64,000 bases of DNA from Pontibacter flavimaris (GTDB taxonomy: Bacteria; Bacteroidota; Bacteroidia; Cytophagales; Hymenobacteraceae). The translations under genes were made by a program, and so were the position numbers. The first letter of the stretch is position 1. Each line of letters starts with the position of its first letter. Where the stretch lies: assembly GCF_001907195.1 (NCBI RefSeq), contig NZ_LVWA01000008.1, forward strand, positions 106,398-170,397, read 5' to 3'. The notes beneath the pieces are model-generated. The model saw only the letters and a program-made list of their open reading frames with translations, was not told the DNA's origin and did not search any database. This document shows positions 7,935 to 18,411 of this stretch, in pieces.

Positions 7935-7968
7935 AAAAAAGCCTTACACCGCGGTGTAAGGCTTTTTT
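7935..7968. terminator. Bidirectional terminator
   Basis: The perfect palindrome GCCTTACACC-GC-GGTGTAAGGC is flanked by an A-run on the left and a T-run on the right. It serves the converging creatininase and cold-shock genes. Confidence 0.93.
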
Positions 7969-7995
7969 AGCTTCAATGACATTGTATCGCTAAAA

Positions 7996-8187
7996 CTAAG
8001 CGCGCTTAACGTTAACCGCGTTCAGTCCTTTTCTTCCCTCTTTCAACTCGAATGTTACGTCGTCATTTTCCCTGATTTCGTCGATCAACCCAGTAACGTG
8101 CACGAAGTACTCTTGATCTGTGTTCTCGTCCTTAATGAAGCCGAATCCCTTTTCTCCATTAAAGAATTTTACTTTTCCTCTGTTCAT
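7996..8187 (-). CDS. Cold-shock domain protein (CspA family)
   Basis: A 63-residue single OB-fold RNA-binding protein: MNRGKVKFFNGEKGFGFI carries RNP1 (KGFGFI), and EYFVHVTGL is the RNP2 region. The latter differs from the more common VFVHFSA and is a frequent Bacteroidota form. Members melt mRNA secondary structure and are often cold- or growth-phase-regulated. The AT-rich upstream region contains a good Bacteroidota-type promoter (8241-8270), leaving a short leader of about 45 nt. It is single-gene and ends at a bidirectional terminator shared with the convergent gene. Confidence 0.96.
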   Translation of the reverse strand: MNRGKVKFFNGEKGFGFIKDENTDQEYFVHVTGLIDEIRENDDVTFELKEGRKGLNAVNVKRA

Positions 8188-8240
8188 AATTTTTTTGTGA
8201 TTGTAAAACTAAGACGTTTACAACCGTAAAAGTGTTCAAA

Positions 8241-8270
8241 AAAATTTACATAAAGCTAATTAATTTTCAA
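8241..8270 (-). promoter_or_regulatory. Probable promoter of the cold-shock gene
   Basis: On the minus strand TTG (8268-8270) is followed after 19 nt by TAAATTTT (8241-8248), one base from the Bacteroidota -7 element TAnnTTTG with its -33 TTG. It is 53 nt upstream of the start codon in a strongly AT-rich stretch. Confidence 0.6.
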
Positions 8271-8330
8271 TATTTACTTCAAAACTGTCTAAAAGGCCCT
8301 TTTTATAGGTAAAAACATTGCTTTTACAGC

Positions 8331-8382
8331 CAAAAACTTCCGGCGCCATGCGTAGCAAACTGCTGGCACCGGAAGTTTTGGT
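8331..8382. repeat. Long imperfect inverted repeat in a divergent spacer
   Basis: AAAACTTCCGG-C-GCCA and TGGCACCGGAAGTTTT pair as an ~17-bp stem with one mismatch and a 15-nt loop, flanked by A and T runs. It looks like a bidirectional terminator but lies between divergent genes, upstream of both, so no obvious transcript ends there. Confidence 0.7.
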
Positions 8383-8432
8383 AGCATCGAAGGGTGCTAA
8401 CCCGTATCTTCGTATACTTATTGCTGATGTGT

Positions 8433-9275
8433 ATGAAGATAAAATTACTTGCTCCCTTGCTGGGCCTGCTGTTGCTCAGCGCCTGCAGCGCAGACGAGGA
8501 ACCGGAGGTTAAACCAGCCCCGGAACCACAGAACCTGTGCTACCTGCAGGAGCAGACGATCGTTTCCGGTACATCCAATTCTACTATCCGCTATGCCTAC
8601 AACGACCTGAACCAGGTAATCCGGACAGAGCGCTATGAGCAGCAGGAACTGACGGAGGTGCGCACCTATACTTATACTGCGGAGGGAAAACTGGCTGAGG
8701 AGCGCCTGCTGACGCCCGATGAGCAGGAGGAGATTTCGTTTACGGTGTACAGTTACAACCCGCAGGGCCGCTTGTCTAAGTATGAAGTGAAGCAGCGCGT
8801 GCCGGAACTGGAGGCAATACACCGCATTGCTTCCTTTAAGACAGCCTACGACCAGCTGAACCGGCTTACCACTGCCACCGATTACCGGTACCTGGACAAC
8901 AGGGAGGTGGCTGTCGGCTCGGTGACACAGACCTACCCGCGCGACAAGCCTGTGGTGGCTACCGTGAAGGGGCTGGGAGGGGAGACGCTTTATGCGGCCT
9001 CCTTCGTGCTGGACTCCGCCCGCCGCACGCCGCTCTCGGCGGTGCCGGTGTTTATGTACCGCAAGCCGGGCGTGGGGTACCCTAATACGCAGAACATCAT
9101 AGCCTTCAGGGCTACTACCGGCTCCGGGGAAACCTTAGCGGAAGTGAAAGACGTGGCTTATACGGCTGCCTATACTTACAACGACCAGGGGTACCCGTTA
9201 ACGGCCAAGATTACCTATGCCGGTGAGGCCGGCCGTACAGAAGAAATTACCTATACCTACAACTGCCAGGATTAG
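8433..9275 (+). CDS. YD-repeat-like lipoprotein
   Basis: A 280-residue predicted lipoprotein. The start at 8433 (MKIKLLAPLLGLLLL) gives a clean signal ending in the lipobox LSAC at about residues 15-18. The mature part is a series of beta-rich units resembling RHS/YD repeats: YAYNDLNQVIRTERY, YTYTAEGKLAEERL, YSYNPQGRLSKYEV, AYDQLNRLTTATDY and, at the end, YTYNDQGYPLTAKITY. Such lipoproteins are widespread in Bacteroidota envelopes and have no assigned function. A candidate -7 element TATCTTCG lies about 25 nt upstream of the start. A terminator follows at 9300-9337. Confidence 0.8.
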   Translation: MKIKLLAPLLGLLLLSACSADEEPEVKPAPEPQNLCYLQEQTIVSGTSNSTIRYAYNDLNQVIRTERYEQQELTEVRTYTYTAEGKLAEERLLTPDEQEEISFTVYSYNPQGRLSKYEVKQRVPELEAIHRIASFKTAYDQLNRLTTATDYRYLDNREVAVGSVTQTYPRDKPVVATVKGLGGETLYAASFVLDSARRTPLSAVPVFMYRKPGVGYPNTQNIIAFRATTGSGETLAEVKDVAYTAAYTYNDQGYPLTAKITYAGEAGRTEEITYTYNCQD

Positions 9276-9299
9276 GCATATACCATACTTCGGCAAATG

Positions 9300-9337
9300 A
9301 AAAGGCAGCCCCTAAGGTAACAGGAGCTGCCTTTTTT
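9300..9337 (+). terminator. Rho-independent terminator after the YD-like lipoprotein gene
   Basis: AAAGGCAGC ... GCTGCCTTTTTT with a ~16-nt loop, about 25 nt past the stop codon. Confidence 0.88.
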
Positions 9338-9407
9338 GTATCTATTAAGTTGCGATTAACCCACGCCAATCCCTCAGAGGTGGGGAATTTATACTTACTA
9401 CTTCTCC

Positions 9408-9478
9408 TGTCATCTCGACCGTTAGGGAGAGATCTATCGGGAATTCTGAAGAGATCTCTCATTTCATTCGAGATGACA
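9408..9478 (+). repeat. GTCATC...GATGAC hairpin repeat, copy 2
   Basis: TGTCATCTCGA at the left and TCGAGATGACA at the right are exact reverse complements; internal AGAGATCT words match the copies at 3534 and 18251. Confidence 0.85.
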
Positions 9479-9480
9479 GC

Positions 9481-9710
9481 AAGAGCCGTAGCTATCGAAT
9501 CTGATTCCAGTCTTTCCGTTGAGCGCCTTGTGAGATCCGGTGCCGCGAAGGCGGCAGCCGTAGCGCAGCGGAGGCAGGAGGGAACACAGCGCGATGCGGG
9601 AAGACAAGCCCTCTCGGGCTGGAGAGCACCAGAGTATGAGGTGCAAAGGTAGATTTATGGGAACTACAGGATCAGCGGTAGCTACTAAGTATAGCTTGGT
9701 TCAAATAGCA
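9481..9710 (-). repeat. Dispersed ~250-nt repeat, copy 3 (inverted)
   Basis: It matches copies 1 and 2 on the opposite strand, including AGCCCTCTCGGGCT, a GTTGAGCGCCT word and a GATCAGCGG end. The middle (GCGAAGGCGGCAGCCG) differs from the other copies. Confidence 0.7.
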
Positions 9711-10096
9711 GGAAGGAGCGGCTAGGAAAGTATAAATCAGTAAGTATAAAGTTATGGTTCTGTGAACTAGTTGGGTTGGAAACCCAACGAATTGTAGGAC
9801 ACTGGCTGCAAGCTCGCGCTAGTAGAAGTATAAACTTGAAAGTATAAAGTATGGCTTACGCGGATCTGGAGATCCGCAGCAGAGAATTTCCGGACACGGA
9901 TGTCCGGAACAGCGGAATAGCCAAAGTATAAAGTATATCGGCAGTACAAAGTATAGCTTTTCAAGCCAGTCAAGTCACAGACCCGAAGCCATGGTAGGAT
10001 ACAAGTCTGAAGACTTGCGCCAGCTTAATGGAATGGGAGGAGCCTGGCTTAAATTTATACTCCACAGACATCGCACTTACCTTATCCACTACTGAC

Positions 10097-10966
10097 CTAC
10101 AGCAACTTATACAACCTGTCTTTAAGCCCTGGAGAGGCCTCTACCAGCGGCAGCCTTACCTGCGCCGTGCATACGCCAAAGCGCTCCAGCACCGCCTTCA
10201 CGCCCACCGGGTTGCTTTCCTCATACATCAGCGGGTTTACATCCGCGAAGCTCAGCAGCAGGGCAGAGGCTTCCTGGTAATTGCCGCCCAACGCGTGGCG
10301 CACCATGTTGCTGAATTTGCCCGGGAAGGCATTGGCCAGCACCGAGATAACGCCCTGTGCCCCAAAGGTGGTCATCGGCACGGCCAGCAGGTCGTCGCCG
10401 CTGATGAGCATGAAATCCTCGGGCTTGTGCTTGGCAATGTACATGCACTGCTCCAGGTTGCCAGAGGCTTCTTTTATGGCGATGATGTTGTCGTGCGAGG
10501 CAAGTTTCACGGTAGTCTCGCCGGACATGTTGCTGCCCGTGCGGCCCGGCACGTTGTAAAGTATAACCGGCACCGGCGAGGCGTTGGCCACCTGCACAAA
10601 GTGCTGGTAAATGCCCTGCTGCGACGGCTTGTTATAGTAGGGACTTACCGAAAGTATGGCCGTGATGCCCTCCAGGTTGGTTTCCGCGATGCTTATAAGC
10701 AGCTCCTGCGTGTTGTTGCCCCCCAGGCCGTAAACCAGCGGCACGCGCCCGCTCACGTGCTCCTTCACCTGCTGCAGCACCTTGGCCCTTTCCGCCGCCG
10801 TGGTGGTGGCAGATTCGGCCGTCGTGCCGTTGATCACGAGGTAATCCACGCCGCCATCCAACACAAAGTCCAGCAGCTTGCGCAGCGCATCGTAATCAAC
10901 CGCATACTCCTTCGTAAAAGGCGTCACCAACGCCACACCCGTTCCTCTTAATTTATCCTGAATCAT
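10097..10966 (-). CDS. dapA: 4-hydroxy-tetrahydrodipicolinate synthase
   Basis: Condenses pyruvate with aspartate semialdehyde, the first committed step of the diaminopimelate/lysine pathway, in the cytosol. The 289-residue TIM-barrel protein has the Schiff-base Lys at about 165 (IIAIKEASG). The proton-relay Tyr is near 137 (ILYNVPGRTGSN) and the pyruvate-binding motif near 47-52 reads GTTAES rather than the common GTTGES. The segment YYNKPSQQG is also conserved. Length is typical. The gene stands alone; no other dap genes are in view. The large opposite-strand reading has no family signal. Confidence 0.96.
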   Translation of the reverse strand: MIQDKLRGTGVALVTPFTKEYAVDYDALRKLLDFVLDGGVDYLVINGTTAESATTTAAERAKVLQQVKEHVSGRVPLVYGLGGNNTQELLISIAETNLEGITAILSVSPYYNKPSQQGIYQHFVQVANASPVPVILYNVPGRTGSNMSGETTVKLASHDNIIAIKEASGNLEQCMYIAKHKPEDFMLISGDDLLAVPMTTFGAQGVISVLANAFPGKFSNMVRHALGGNYQEASALLLSFADVNPLMYEESNPVGVKAVLERFGVCTAQVRLPLVEASPGLKDRLYKLL

Positions 10967-11305
10967 CTTATTGCCTAATAAAATACGAAGTTCTGATAAT
11001 GATACCGATTCTGCAAATCTTCGCGTCAGCTATCTGTTTTACGGGGAGGGTAAGTATGAAAGCTAAATGCGCACAAAGCACCTTAAGCTGCCTGGCAAAA
11101 GTTAGCGTTCGATGTGGGAAAGTATAAAACTCAAGATACGGTTCACTAATCCAGTGCAGGTGTAAAACCCACCCCTAACCCCTCCAAGGAAGGGAATCAA
11201 AGTATAGATACCCACTCAAAGGAGCCTTACAAGCCCTCTAACTCTCTAACTCCAACTTTCTAACCTTCTAACTTTTTAACTTTCTAACTCCTCAACTCCC
11301 AAACT
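10967..11305. other. Spacer with simple-word tract
   Basis: This holds the dapA upstream region (AT-rich, a TTTG and a GAACTTCG word but no clear promoter) and a CCCACCCCTAACCCCTCC element near 11169. A tract built from TCTAACT/TTTCTAAC words (about 11236-11300) abuts the stop codon of the response regulator gene. The tract resembles the right arm of the inverted repeat at 19214-19297, but no matching left arm was seen here. Confidence 0.6.
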
Positions 11306-12037
11306 CTACTGTATATTATTCTCCTCCACCCATTTCAGGAAAGCATCCTTGTATACTTCGCCGATCGGGATTTCTTTGTTGCCGATGCGGATACGGCTTT
11401 TCTCGATGCTGTCGATCTTTTGCAGCGACACGATGAAGGAGCGGTGCACGCGCAGGAACTTGGAGTCCGGCAGCTTCTCCATCATCTTGTTCATTGAGAG
11501 CAGCGTGATGATCTTCTGGTCCTTTGTCTGGATGATGATGTAGTCCTTCAGTCCCTCGATCCAGAGAATGTCCCTGAAATCCACCCGGATGGTTTTGTAG
11601 TCGGCTTTCACGAACATGAAGTCCTGCTCCGCTGCGGTAGGTGGTGCGGCAGGGGCCTCGGCCGCTTTTCCGACTTTGCGCTGCAGCCTCTCCTGCGCCT
11701 TGGTCACGGCCTTCAAGAAGCGGTCGAAGGGGATGGGTTTGAGCAGGTAGTCCACGGCATCCTGGTTAAAGCCCTCCAATGCGTAGTCGGGGTAGGCGGT
11801 GGTGAAAATGATGAGCGGCTGGTGCTTGAGGATGTTGAGGAACTGTATGCCGGTTAGCTCGGGCATCTCAATGTCAAGGAACATCAGGTCGATCTGCTCC
11901 TCCTGCAGCACCTGCATGGCCTCAGTGGCGCTGGAGCAGGTTTTCACCAGTTTCAGGAAGGGCAGTTTGCTTACGTAGCTCTCGATGATGTCGAGGGCCA
12001 GGGGTTCGTCGTCAACGGCGAGGCAGCGGATGGTCAT
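11306..12037 (-). CDS. LytTR-family response regulator
   Basis: A 243-residue two-component regulator. The receiver domain (about 1-120) has the acidic pocket AVDDEPLAL, phospho-acceptor Asp55 in LMFLDIEMP, Thr/Ser in IIFTTAY and Lys in YLLKPI. A linker rich in Ala/Pro leads to a LytTR DNA-binding domain (about 135-240) with FVKADYKTIRVDFRDILWIEG, FLRVHRSFIV and IPIGEVYKDAF. It follows its histidine kinase by 4 nt, an obvious operon. The divergent ABC exporter at 13392-15127 is a possible but unproven target, as LytTR systems often control neighbouring transporters or envelope genes. Confidence 0.95.
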   Translation of the reverse strand: MTIRCLAVDDEPLALDIIESYVSKLPFLKLVKTCSSATEAMQVLQEEQIDLMFLDIEMPELTGIQFLNILKHQPLIIFTTAYPDYALEGFNQDAVDYLLKPIPFDRFLKAVTKAQERLQRKVGKAAEAPAAPPTAAEQDFMFVKADYKTIRVDFRDILWIEGLKDYIIIQTKDQKIITLLSMNKMMEKLPDSKFLRVHRSFIVSLQKIDSIEKSRIRIGNKEIPIGEVYKDAFLKWVEENNIQ

Positions 12038-12041
12038 AGTT

Positions 12042-13112
12042 TTATCTGTTTGTAGGCTTAAAGTATAGTTTCAGGGTGGCGTAAAAAGTGCCTTCTTTTT
12101 CAGCGAAGGTTAGTTCGTGGCGCTTGTCGTAGAGCAGGTTCAGGCGGCGTTTCAGGTTCTCCAGCCCAATGCCCCCGAAGTCGCGCTTCTTGTGCTGGCT
12201 GGTGTTGTTGATGGTGCTGAAGAGCAGCGCGTCGTCGTGCACTACCAGGTTCAGGATGATGCCGATCTCGTTCTTGCTCACCAGGCCGTGCTTAAAGGCG
12301 TTCTCCACCAGCGTCATCAGCAGCATCGGCGCTATCTGCTTGCCCTCCAGGTTGCCATCTATGTTAAATTTTATACTTGTCTGCTCGCGCAGGCGCAGCT
12401 TCTGCAAAGCTATGAAATTCCGGATATGGTCCACCTCTTTCTCCAGGCTCACCAGGGCGTCGTTGCTCTCGTAAAGCATGTAGCGCATCAGCAGCGAGAG
12501 CTTCATGATGGCGTCGGGCGTTTCGGGATGCTGCTTGTAGGCCAGCGAGTAAATGTTGTTCAGGGTGTTGAACAGGAAATGCGGGTTCACCTGCGACTTC
12601 AGGAAAGCCAACTCTGCGGTAAGCTTCTGCGTCTCCAGCTCCTTGTTGCGGCGCTCGTTGCGGATGTAGTTGCCTGTTACCTTCAGGGCCGAGGAGATGA
12701 AGATGAGCACCAGCCCGCCCATGATGTACTGCAGAATGCGCTCGCTGCTGTAAAGCTGCGTCATCTCGCGGTTATACTCCCGGAAGAAGTAAAAGTCCAG
12801 CGGGGCCCGCAGCACGGCAATGGCAATCAGGGTGGTCAGTACGGCGGCGATGTAGAGGAAGATGCGGTTGCGCGCCAGGTACCTGGAGATGAGCACATAC
12901 CAGTTAAAGTAAAAGATGAAGATGTTGATGAGCAGGCCCACCAGCACATCCATCACCTTCCCGAAAGAGAGCGCGCTGTTGCCGTAGAGGAAGTAAAACA
13001 CCCAGGTGCCGAACAGCACCCACGCCGCCACGTGCAGGGCGACGGTGTACCTTTTCTTCACCGCCATCTCTGGCAGCACGATCATTGGCTTTGGCAAGGA
13101 TTTCAGGCTCAT
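12042..13112 (-). CDS. LytS/YehU-type sensor histidine kinase
   Basis: A 356-residue membrane kinase. Four hydrophobic helices (about residues 24-43, 55-76, 84-104 and 127-146) precede a short coiled linker. The His_kinase domain follows, with the phospho-acceptor His178 in KSQVNPHFLFNTLNNIYSL. The HATPase part shows MLLMTLVENAFKHGL (N box) and the GGIGLENLKRRLNLLY motif. There is no extracellular sensor domain of any size, so the signal is probably membrane-borne. It is cotranscribed with the LytTR regulator 4 nt downstream. Families of this type signal in Bacteroidota without a phosphatase partner; the stimulus is unknown. Confidence 0.94.
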   Translation of the reverse strand: MSLKSLPKPMIVLPEMAVKKRYTVALHVAAWVLFGTWVFYFLYGNSALSFGKVMDVLVGLLINIFIFYFNWYVLISRYLARNRIFLYIAAVLTTLIAIAVLRAPLDFYFFREYNREMTQLYSSERILQYIMGGLVLIFISSALKVTGNYIRNERRNKELETQKLTAELAFLKSQVNPHFLFNTLNNIYSLAYKQHPETPDAIMKLSLLMRYMLYESNDALVSLEKEVDHIRNFIALQKLRLREQTSIKFNIDGNLEGKQIAPMLLMTLVENAFKHGLVSKNEIGIILNLVVHDDALLFSTINNTSQHKKRDFGGIGLENLKRRLNLLYDKRHELTFAEKEGTFYATLKLYFKPTNR

Positions 13113-13391
13113 GTAACAGCTTAGCGGCCTGCCGCAAAGTATAGGTTTATACCTGCAGCAGGCTTTTTATAGTATAAAGATAAGCAAAGTATGGCATTTT
13201 AGCGCTGCTGCCTCCCTTCTATATACCAAGCTGCACATCATGGCTACCAAAACAGCAATTTAAGGGATTAACCCGCTCAGGAGCACCTGTTTATACTTTG
13301 TCTAGGGTTTTGCGGTGTTGGTATAATCTATTTTTATGCTGTTGGATTTATGCTCTTTTTTGTAGCCACATACGCTGCTTACCACAAAACT

Positions 13392-14351
13392 ATGAAACCA
13401 TTTATCATCGAAACCCACGGCCTGAGCTACAGCTTCGGGAAGCGGCAGGTGCTGCAAAACCTGGAACTGCGCGTGCCGCAGGGAGCCATCTTCGGATTCC
13501 TGGGGCCAAACGGCGCCGGCAAGTCCACCACCATCCGGATTCTGCTGGGCCTGCTGCCGGTGCCCAAGGGACAGGTGCGGGTGCATGGGCATGACCTCCA
13601 CAATAACCGCATCGAGATTCTGCGCCGCACCGGTTCGCTCATCGAAATGCCCACGCTGTACCGTCACCTCTCGGGCCACGACAACCTGGAAATGCACCGC
13701 CGTATGGTGCAGGCGCCTAAAAGCCGCATCAATGAGGTGCTGCAGATCGTGGGGCTCACGCAGGACGCGTACCGCAAAACAAAGGAGTACTCGTTGGGCA
13801 TGAGCCAGCGGCTCGGCATCGCGCTCGCCCTGCTCGCGGACCCTGAACTATTGATTCTGGATGAGCCTACCAATGGCTTAGATCCCAGCGGGATACGGGA
13901 GGTGCGGGAGCTGATCATCCGGCTGAACCGGGAGTTCGGTAAAACCATCTTCCTCTCCAGCCACCTGCTCTCCGAGATAGAGAAATGCGCCACCGAACTG
14001 GCCATTATCGACAAGGGCGCCACCCTCTACCAGGGCAGCTTGCCGCAACTCTACCAGGGTGCTTTCCAAAGCAGCGTGCTGCAACTGGAGACGAGCAACG
14101 ATGCTATTGCGCGTAAGCTCCTGACCGACCATCAATACGAGTTGCTGCCGCAGCAAGGCGACGTGCTGGCGGTACAGGTGCAGGACAGGCAGCAGGTGGC
14201 CCGGCTCAACCGCTTCCTGATCGTGAACGGCCTGGAGGTGTACCGTCTCAGTACCCATACCCATAACCTGGAGGAGCTGTTCCTGAACATCACCAAAGGA
14301 GAGGCCGAGCCCGCCGCCCTTCAAGAAACTATACTTGCCGGTAAAGTATGA
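13392..14351 (+). CDS. ABC transporter ATP-binding protein (BcrA-like)
   Basis: A 319-residue ATPase subunit. The ATG at 13392 gives MKPFIIETHGLSYSFG; the frame runs upstream, but the extra residues do not belong to the fold. Walker A is GPNGAGKST (about 38-46), Walker B is LLILDEPTNGLDP and the H-loop is FLSSHLLSEIE. The signature reads LGMSQ in place of LSGGQ, as in bacitracin- and lantibiotic-resistance-type exporters. A C-terminal ~100-residue extension follows the ATPase domain. The permease starts with an ATGA overlap. Substrate is not evident; self-protection or peptide export is a family-level guess. Confidence 0.93.
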   Translation: MKPFIIETHGLSYSFGKRQVLQNLELRVPQGAIFGFLGPNGAGKSTTIRILLGLLPVPKGQVRVHGHDLHNNRIEILRRTGSLIEMPTLYRHLSGHDNLEMHRRMVQAPKSRINEVLQIVGLTQDAYRKTKEYSLGMSQRLGIALALLADPELLILDEPTNGLDPSGIREVRELIIRLNREFGKTIFLSSHLLSEIEKCATELAIIDKGATLYQGSLPQLYQGAFQSSVLQLETSNDAIARKLLTDHQYELLPQQGDVLAVQVQDRQQVARLNRFLIVNGLEVYRLSTHTHNLEELFLNITKGEAEPAALQETILAGKV

Positions 14352-15127
14352 GCGCCCTGACCTACTACCGCAGCAGCCTGAGCGCCGAGACGCTGAAGCT
14401 GAAGAACACCTTTGCCCTCTGGCTCTCCATACTGGCGCCGTGCGCGCTCCTAAGTATGAATGTGCTTGTGTTCTGGTCGAAAGGGCAGCATTTTGTGACG
14501 GAGGGGGTGAACCCCTGGCACAAATTTGCCATGCAGAACTTCAGTATTTACACCATCCTGCTGCTACCCCTTTTCATTGCGCTGCTCACCAGCCTGACCA
14601 ACGGCATCGAGCATAAGTCCAATGGCTGGAAGCACCTCTACAGCCTGCCGCTGCCCAAGGCCACTATTTACACGGCCAAGGCAACCACGGTGCTGGGGCT
14701 GGTGCTGCTGAGCAACGTGGTGTTTGTGGTGGCATACCTGGCCGGTGGCTTGTTTCTGCTGCTGGTGCGCCCTGACCTGGGCTTTGAAAGTATGGAGGGC
14801 CTGGCGGTGGTGTTTGTTGCCGTGCTCAAGCTGTTTCTGGCTACTTTCGTGATCATTGCTCTGCAGTTTTGGCTGAGCATCAGGTGGAGCAGCTTTGCGC
14901 TAAGTATGGGCGTGGGCATTGTGGCCATCATCACCGTAATGGTGGCCATGCGCTGGGAGTATATCCATTACTACCCATTCGCTTATCCCTTCATGGCCAT
15001 TAAAGGCTTTCCTAATGAGGCGGAGGTGTACAACCTGTTTAGCCAGGAGGTGCTGCTGAGCCTTGGCGGCGGCGCGCTCGTGTTTATACTTGGCTACCTC
15101 GATATTTCCCGCAGGCGGATTTCCTGA
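14348..15127 (+). CDS. ABC-2 type permease subunit
   Basis: A 259-residue membrane protein with six hydrophobic segments (about residues 20-42, 56-78, 106-130, 145-175, 180-200 and 232-252). The layout matches ABC-2 permeases paired with BcrA-like ATPases. Its ATG overlaps the stop of the ATPase gene (ATGA), a sign of translational coupling. The segment LTNGIEHKSNGWKHLYSLPL is typical of the cytoplasmic loop in this family. All three Ser-Met pairs in the protein are encoded AGT-ATG inside the AAGTATG motif. A terminator follows at 15152-15190. Confidence 0.88.
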   Translation: MSALTYYRSSLSAETLKLKNTFALWLSILAPCALLSMNVLVFWSKGQHFVTEGVNPWHKFAMQNFSIYTILLLPLFIALLTSLTNGIEHKSNGWKHLYSLPLPKATIYTAKATTVLGLVLLSNVVFVVAYLAGGLFLLLVRPDLGFESMEGLAVVFVAVLKLFLATFVIIALQFWLSIRWSSFALSMGVGIVAIITVMVAMRWEYIHYYPFAYPFMAIKGFPNEAEVYNLFSQEVLLSLGGGALVFILGYLDISRRRIS

Positions 15128-15151
15128 GAATAGTGTTTGTTGTTTGTTTGT

Positions 15152-15190
15152 TTAAAAGGGGGCACCTGGGTTCCAGTGCCGCCTTTTTTT
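15152..15190 (+). terminator. Terminator after the ABC exporter genes
   Basis: AAAAGGGGGCACCTGG / CCAGTGCCGCCTTTTTTT forms an interrupted stem ending in a T-run, 25 nt past the permease stop. Confidence 0.8.
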
Positions 15191-15661
15191 GTGGCTGCCA
15201 CGGGTATAACGCCTGGAGGAAGCTATCAAATGTAGTCTTGCTCCATTTCTTCTTTGCCTTCCCTGGTTTGGGCGCAGCGGGAACAGGTGGCTGGGTATTG
15301 TAGCCTGTTTGTAAAGGCGGAAGCATAGAGTTGGGATTACATGCCGGTTACAAACTGGCACCAAGGAAAGCCACAAGTTGCGCTGTCGCTAAACTTGCGG
15401 CATGGGGAGTAATCGGCTGCTGCAAATTCTCCTCCTCGGAGGCGTAGTTTATACTTGTAGGGACAGGCCGCGACCTGTCCGCACTATACCAGCGGCTATA
15501 AAACATATACTTCAGCTGAAGCAACAGCAGGCTCCCCTCCTTAGCCAAGGAGGGGTAGGGGTGGTTGGACCCGCTACAACCAGGCTCCCTCCCCTGTTTT
15601 TAGGGGAGGGTTGGGGTGGGGTTTATACTTAGTAGAAGCACTTGGCTGCCTTCAGGCTCTT
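15191..15661. other. Spacer with no gene and REP-like palindromes
   Basis: Bases 15191-15430 show nothing convincing; short minus-strand readings are Pro/Lys-rich and unsupported. From 15430 on there are TTTATACTT motifs, one GGACAGG(C)CGCGACCTGTCC palindrome (15461-15480), a CCCCTCCTTAGCCAAGGAGGGG element (about 15535) and a CCCTCCCCTGTTTTTAGGGG element (about 15587). These are the same modules as in the other large spacers. Confidence 0.7.
15461..15480. repeat. REP-like palindrome, copy 2
   Basis: GGACAGGCCGCGACCTGTCC differs from the palindrome core at 3667-3700 by a single base and is preceded by TATACTTGTAG. Confidence 0.85.
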
Positions 15662-17749
<2,088 letters not shown>

Positions 17750-18009
17750 TTATCGTATAAGGAACTTCTGTGTTATGGCGTAAGCGTACGCTGATGCCTT
17801 TGCCATATCTATGACACAAGCCTTTCTCTGCTGGCGTAAGTTTGCAGCTCGTGCTTACTATAATGTTGGGTTTGCAACCCAGCTGACTTACAGAGCCATA
17901 TTTATACTTTGGCCATAGTTTTTACTTTCCTAGCCCACCGCCCTTTTGGATTTGCAATCCGCGTGAGGCTACCTTATACTCTGGCCATACTTATACTTCC
18001 ATAGCCTCG

Positions 18010-18250
18010 GCTTCCTTCAATCGGACACAAGCTATACTTTCTTGCTTCCGCTGATCCTCCAGCCCCACAAGCCTACTGTTGCATTTCTGACTTTGGTGCT
18101 CTCAAGCCCGAGAGGGCTCGCCTTTGGGCATCGCGCTGGGAGCTTTTCCTTTGCTCCTGACGTCGCAATGCCTCACTATCGTTCGGCACCGGAAAAACTC
18201 GCATAGGCGCCTCACAGAAAAACTGGGTTCAGTTCGATAGCCACAGCTTT
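18010..18250 (+). repeat. Dispersed ~250-nt repeat, copy 2
   Basis: It is nearly identical to copy 1 over GGCATCGCGCTGGGAGCTTT through GGAAAAACTCGCATAGGCGC and diverges at both ends. The short CCGAAATCCTTCGGGG insert of copy 1 is absent here. Confidence 0.85.
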
Positions 18251-18320
18251 TGTCATCTCGAATGAAATGAGAGATCTCTATAGAATTCCAGATAGATTTC
18301 TCGAGCTGCTCGAGATGACA
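18251..18320 (+). repeat. GTCATC...GATGAC hairpin repeat, copy 3
   Basis: TGTCATCTCGA and TCGAGATGACA bound a ~70-nt unit with AGAGATCT inside; it follows copy 2 of the ~250-nt repeat directly. Confidence 0.85.
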
Positions 18321-18391
18321 ATAAAGTAAATTATAGCAAGTACAGAATTCCCCTCCTTAGAGGGGAAAGGGGGTGGGTTCATACTTTGTAG

Positions 18392-18411
18392 GGACAGGTC
18401 GCGACCTGTCC
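18392..18411. repeat. REP-like palindrome, copy 3
   Basis: GGACAGGTCGCGACCTGTCC, perfect, preceded by CATACTTTGTAG. Confidence 0.9.

Larger units (their letters stand above)
9338..10096. repeat. Mosaic of dispersed repeats and palindromes
   Basis: A 759-nt gene-free block. It holds a GTCATC...GATGAC hairpin unit (9408-9478) and an inverted copy of the ~250-nt repeat (9481-9710). At least eight AAGTATAAA-type motifs lie between 9725 and 9955. Palindromic words include GGATCTGGAGATCC (about 9860), CGGACACGGATGTCCG (about 9892) and CAAGTCTGAAGACTTG (10001-10016). The right-hand part is a reverse-orientation version of the block at 2941-3020 and 21320-21400. Confidence 0.8.

Noticed and set aside
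15084..15326. 80-codon minus-strand reading overlapping the permease 3' end
   Set aside because: Pro/Lys-rich, crosses the permease terminator, and no domain or start signal was recognised. A small gene cannot be excluded.
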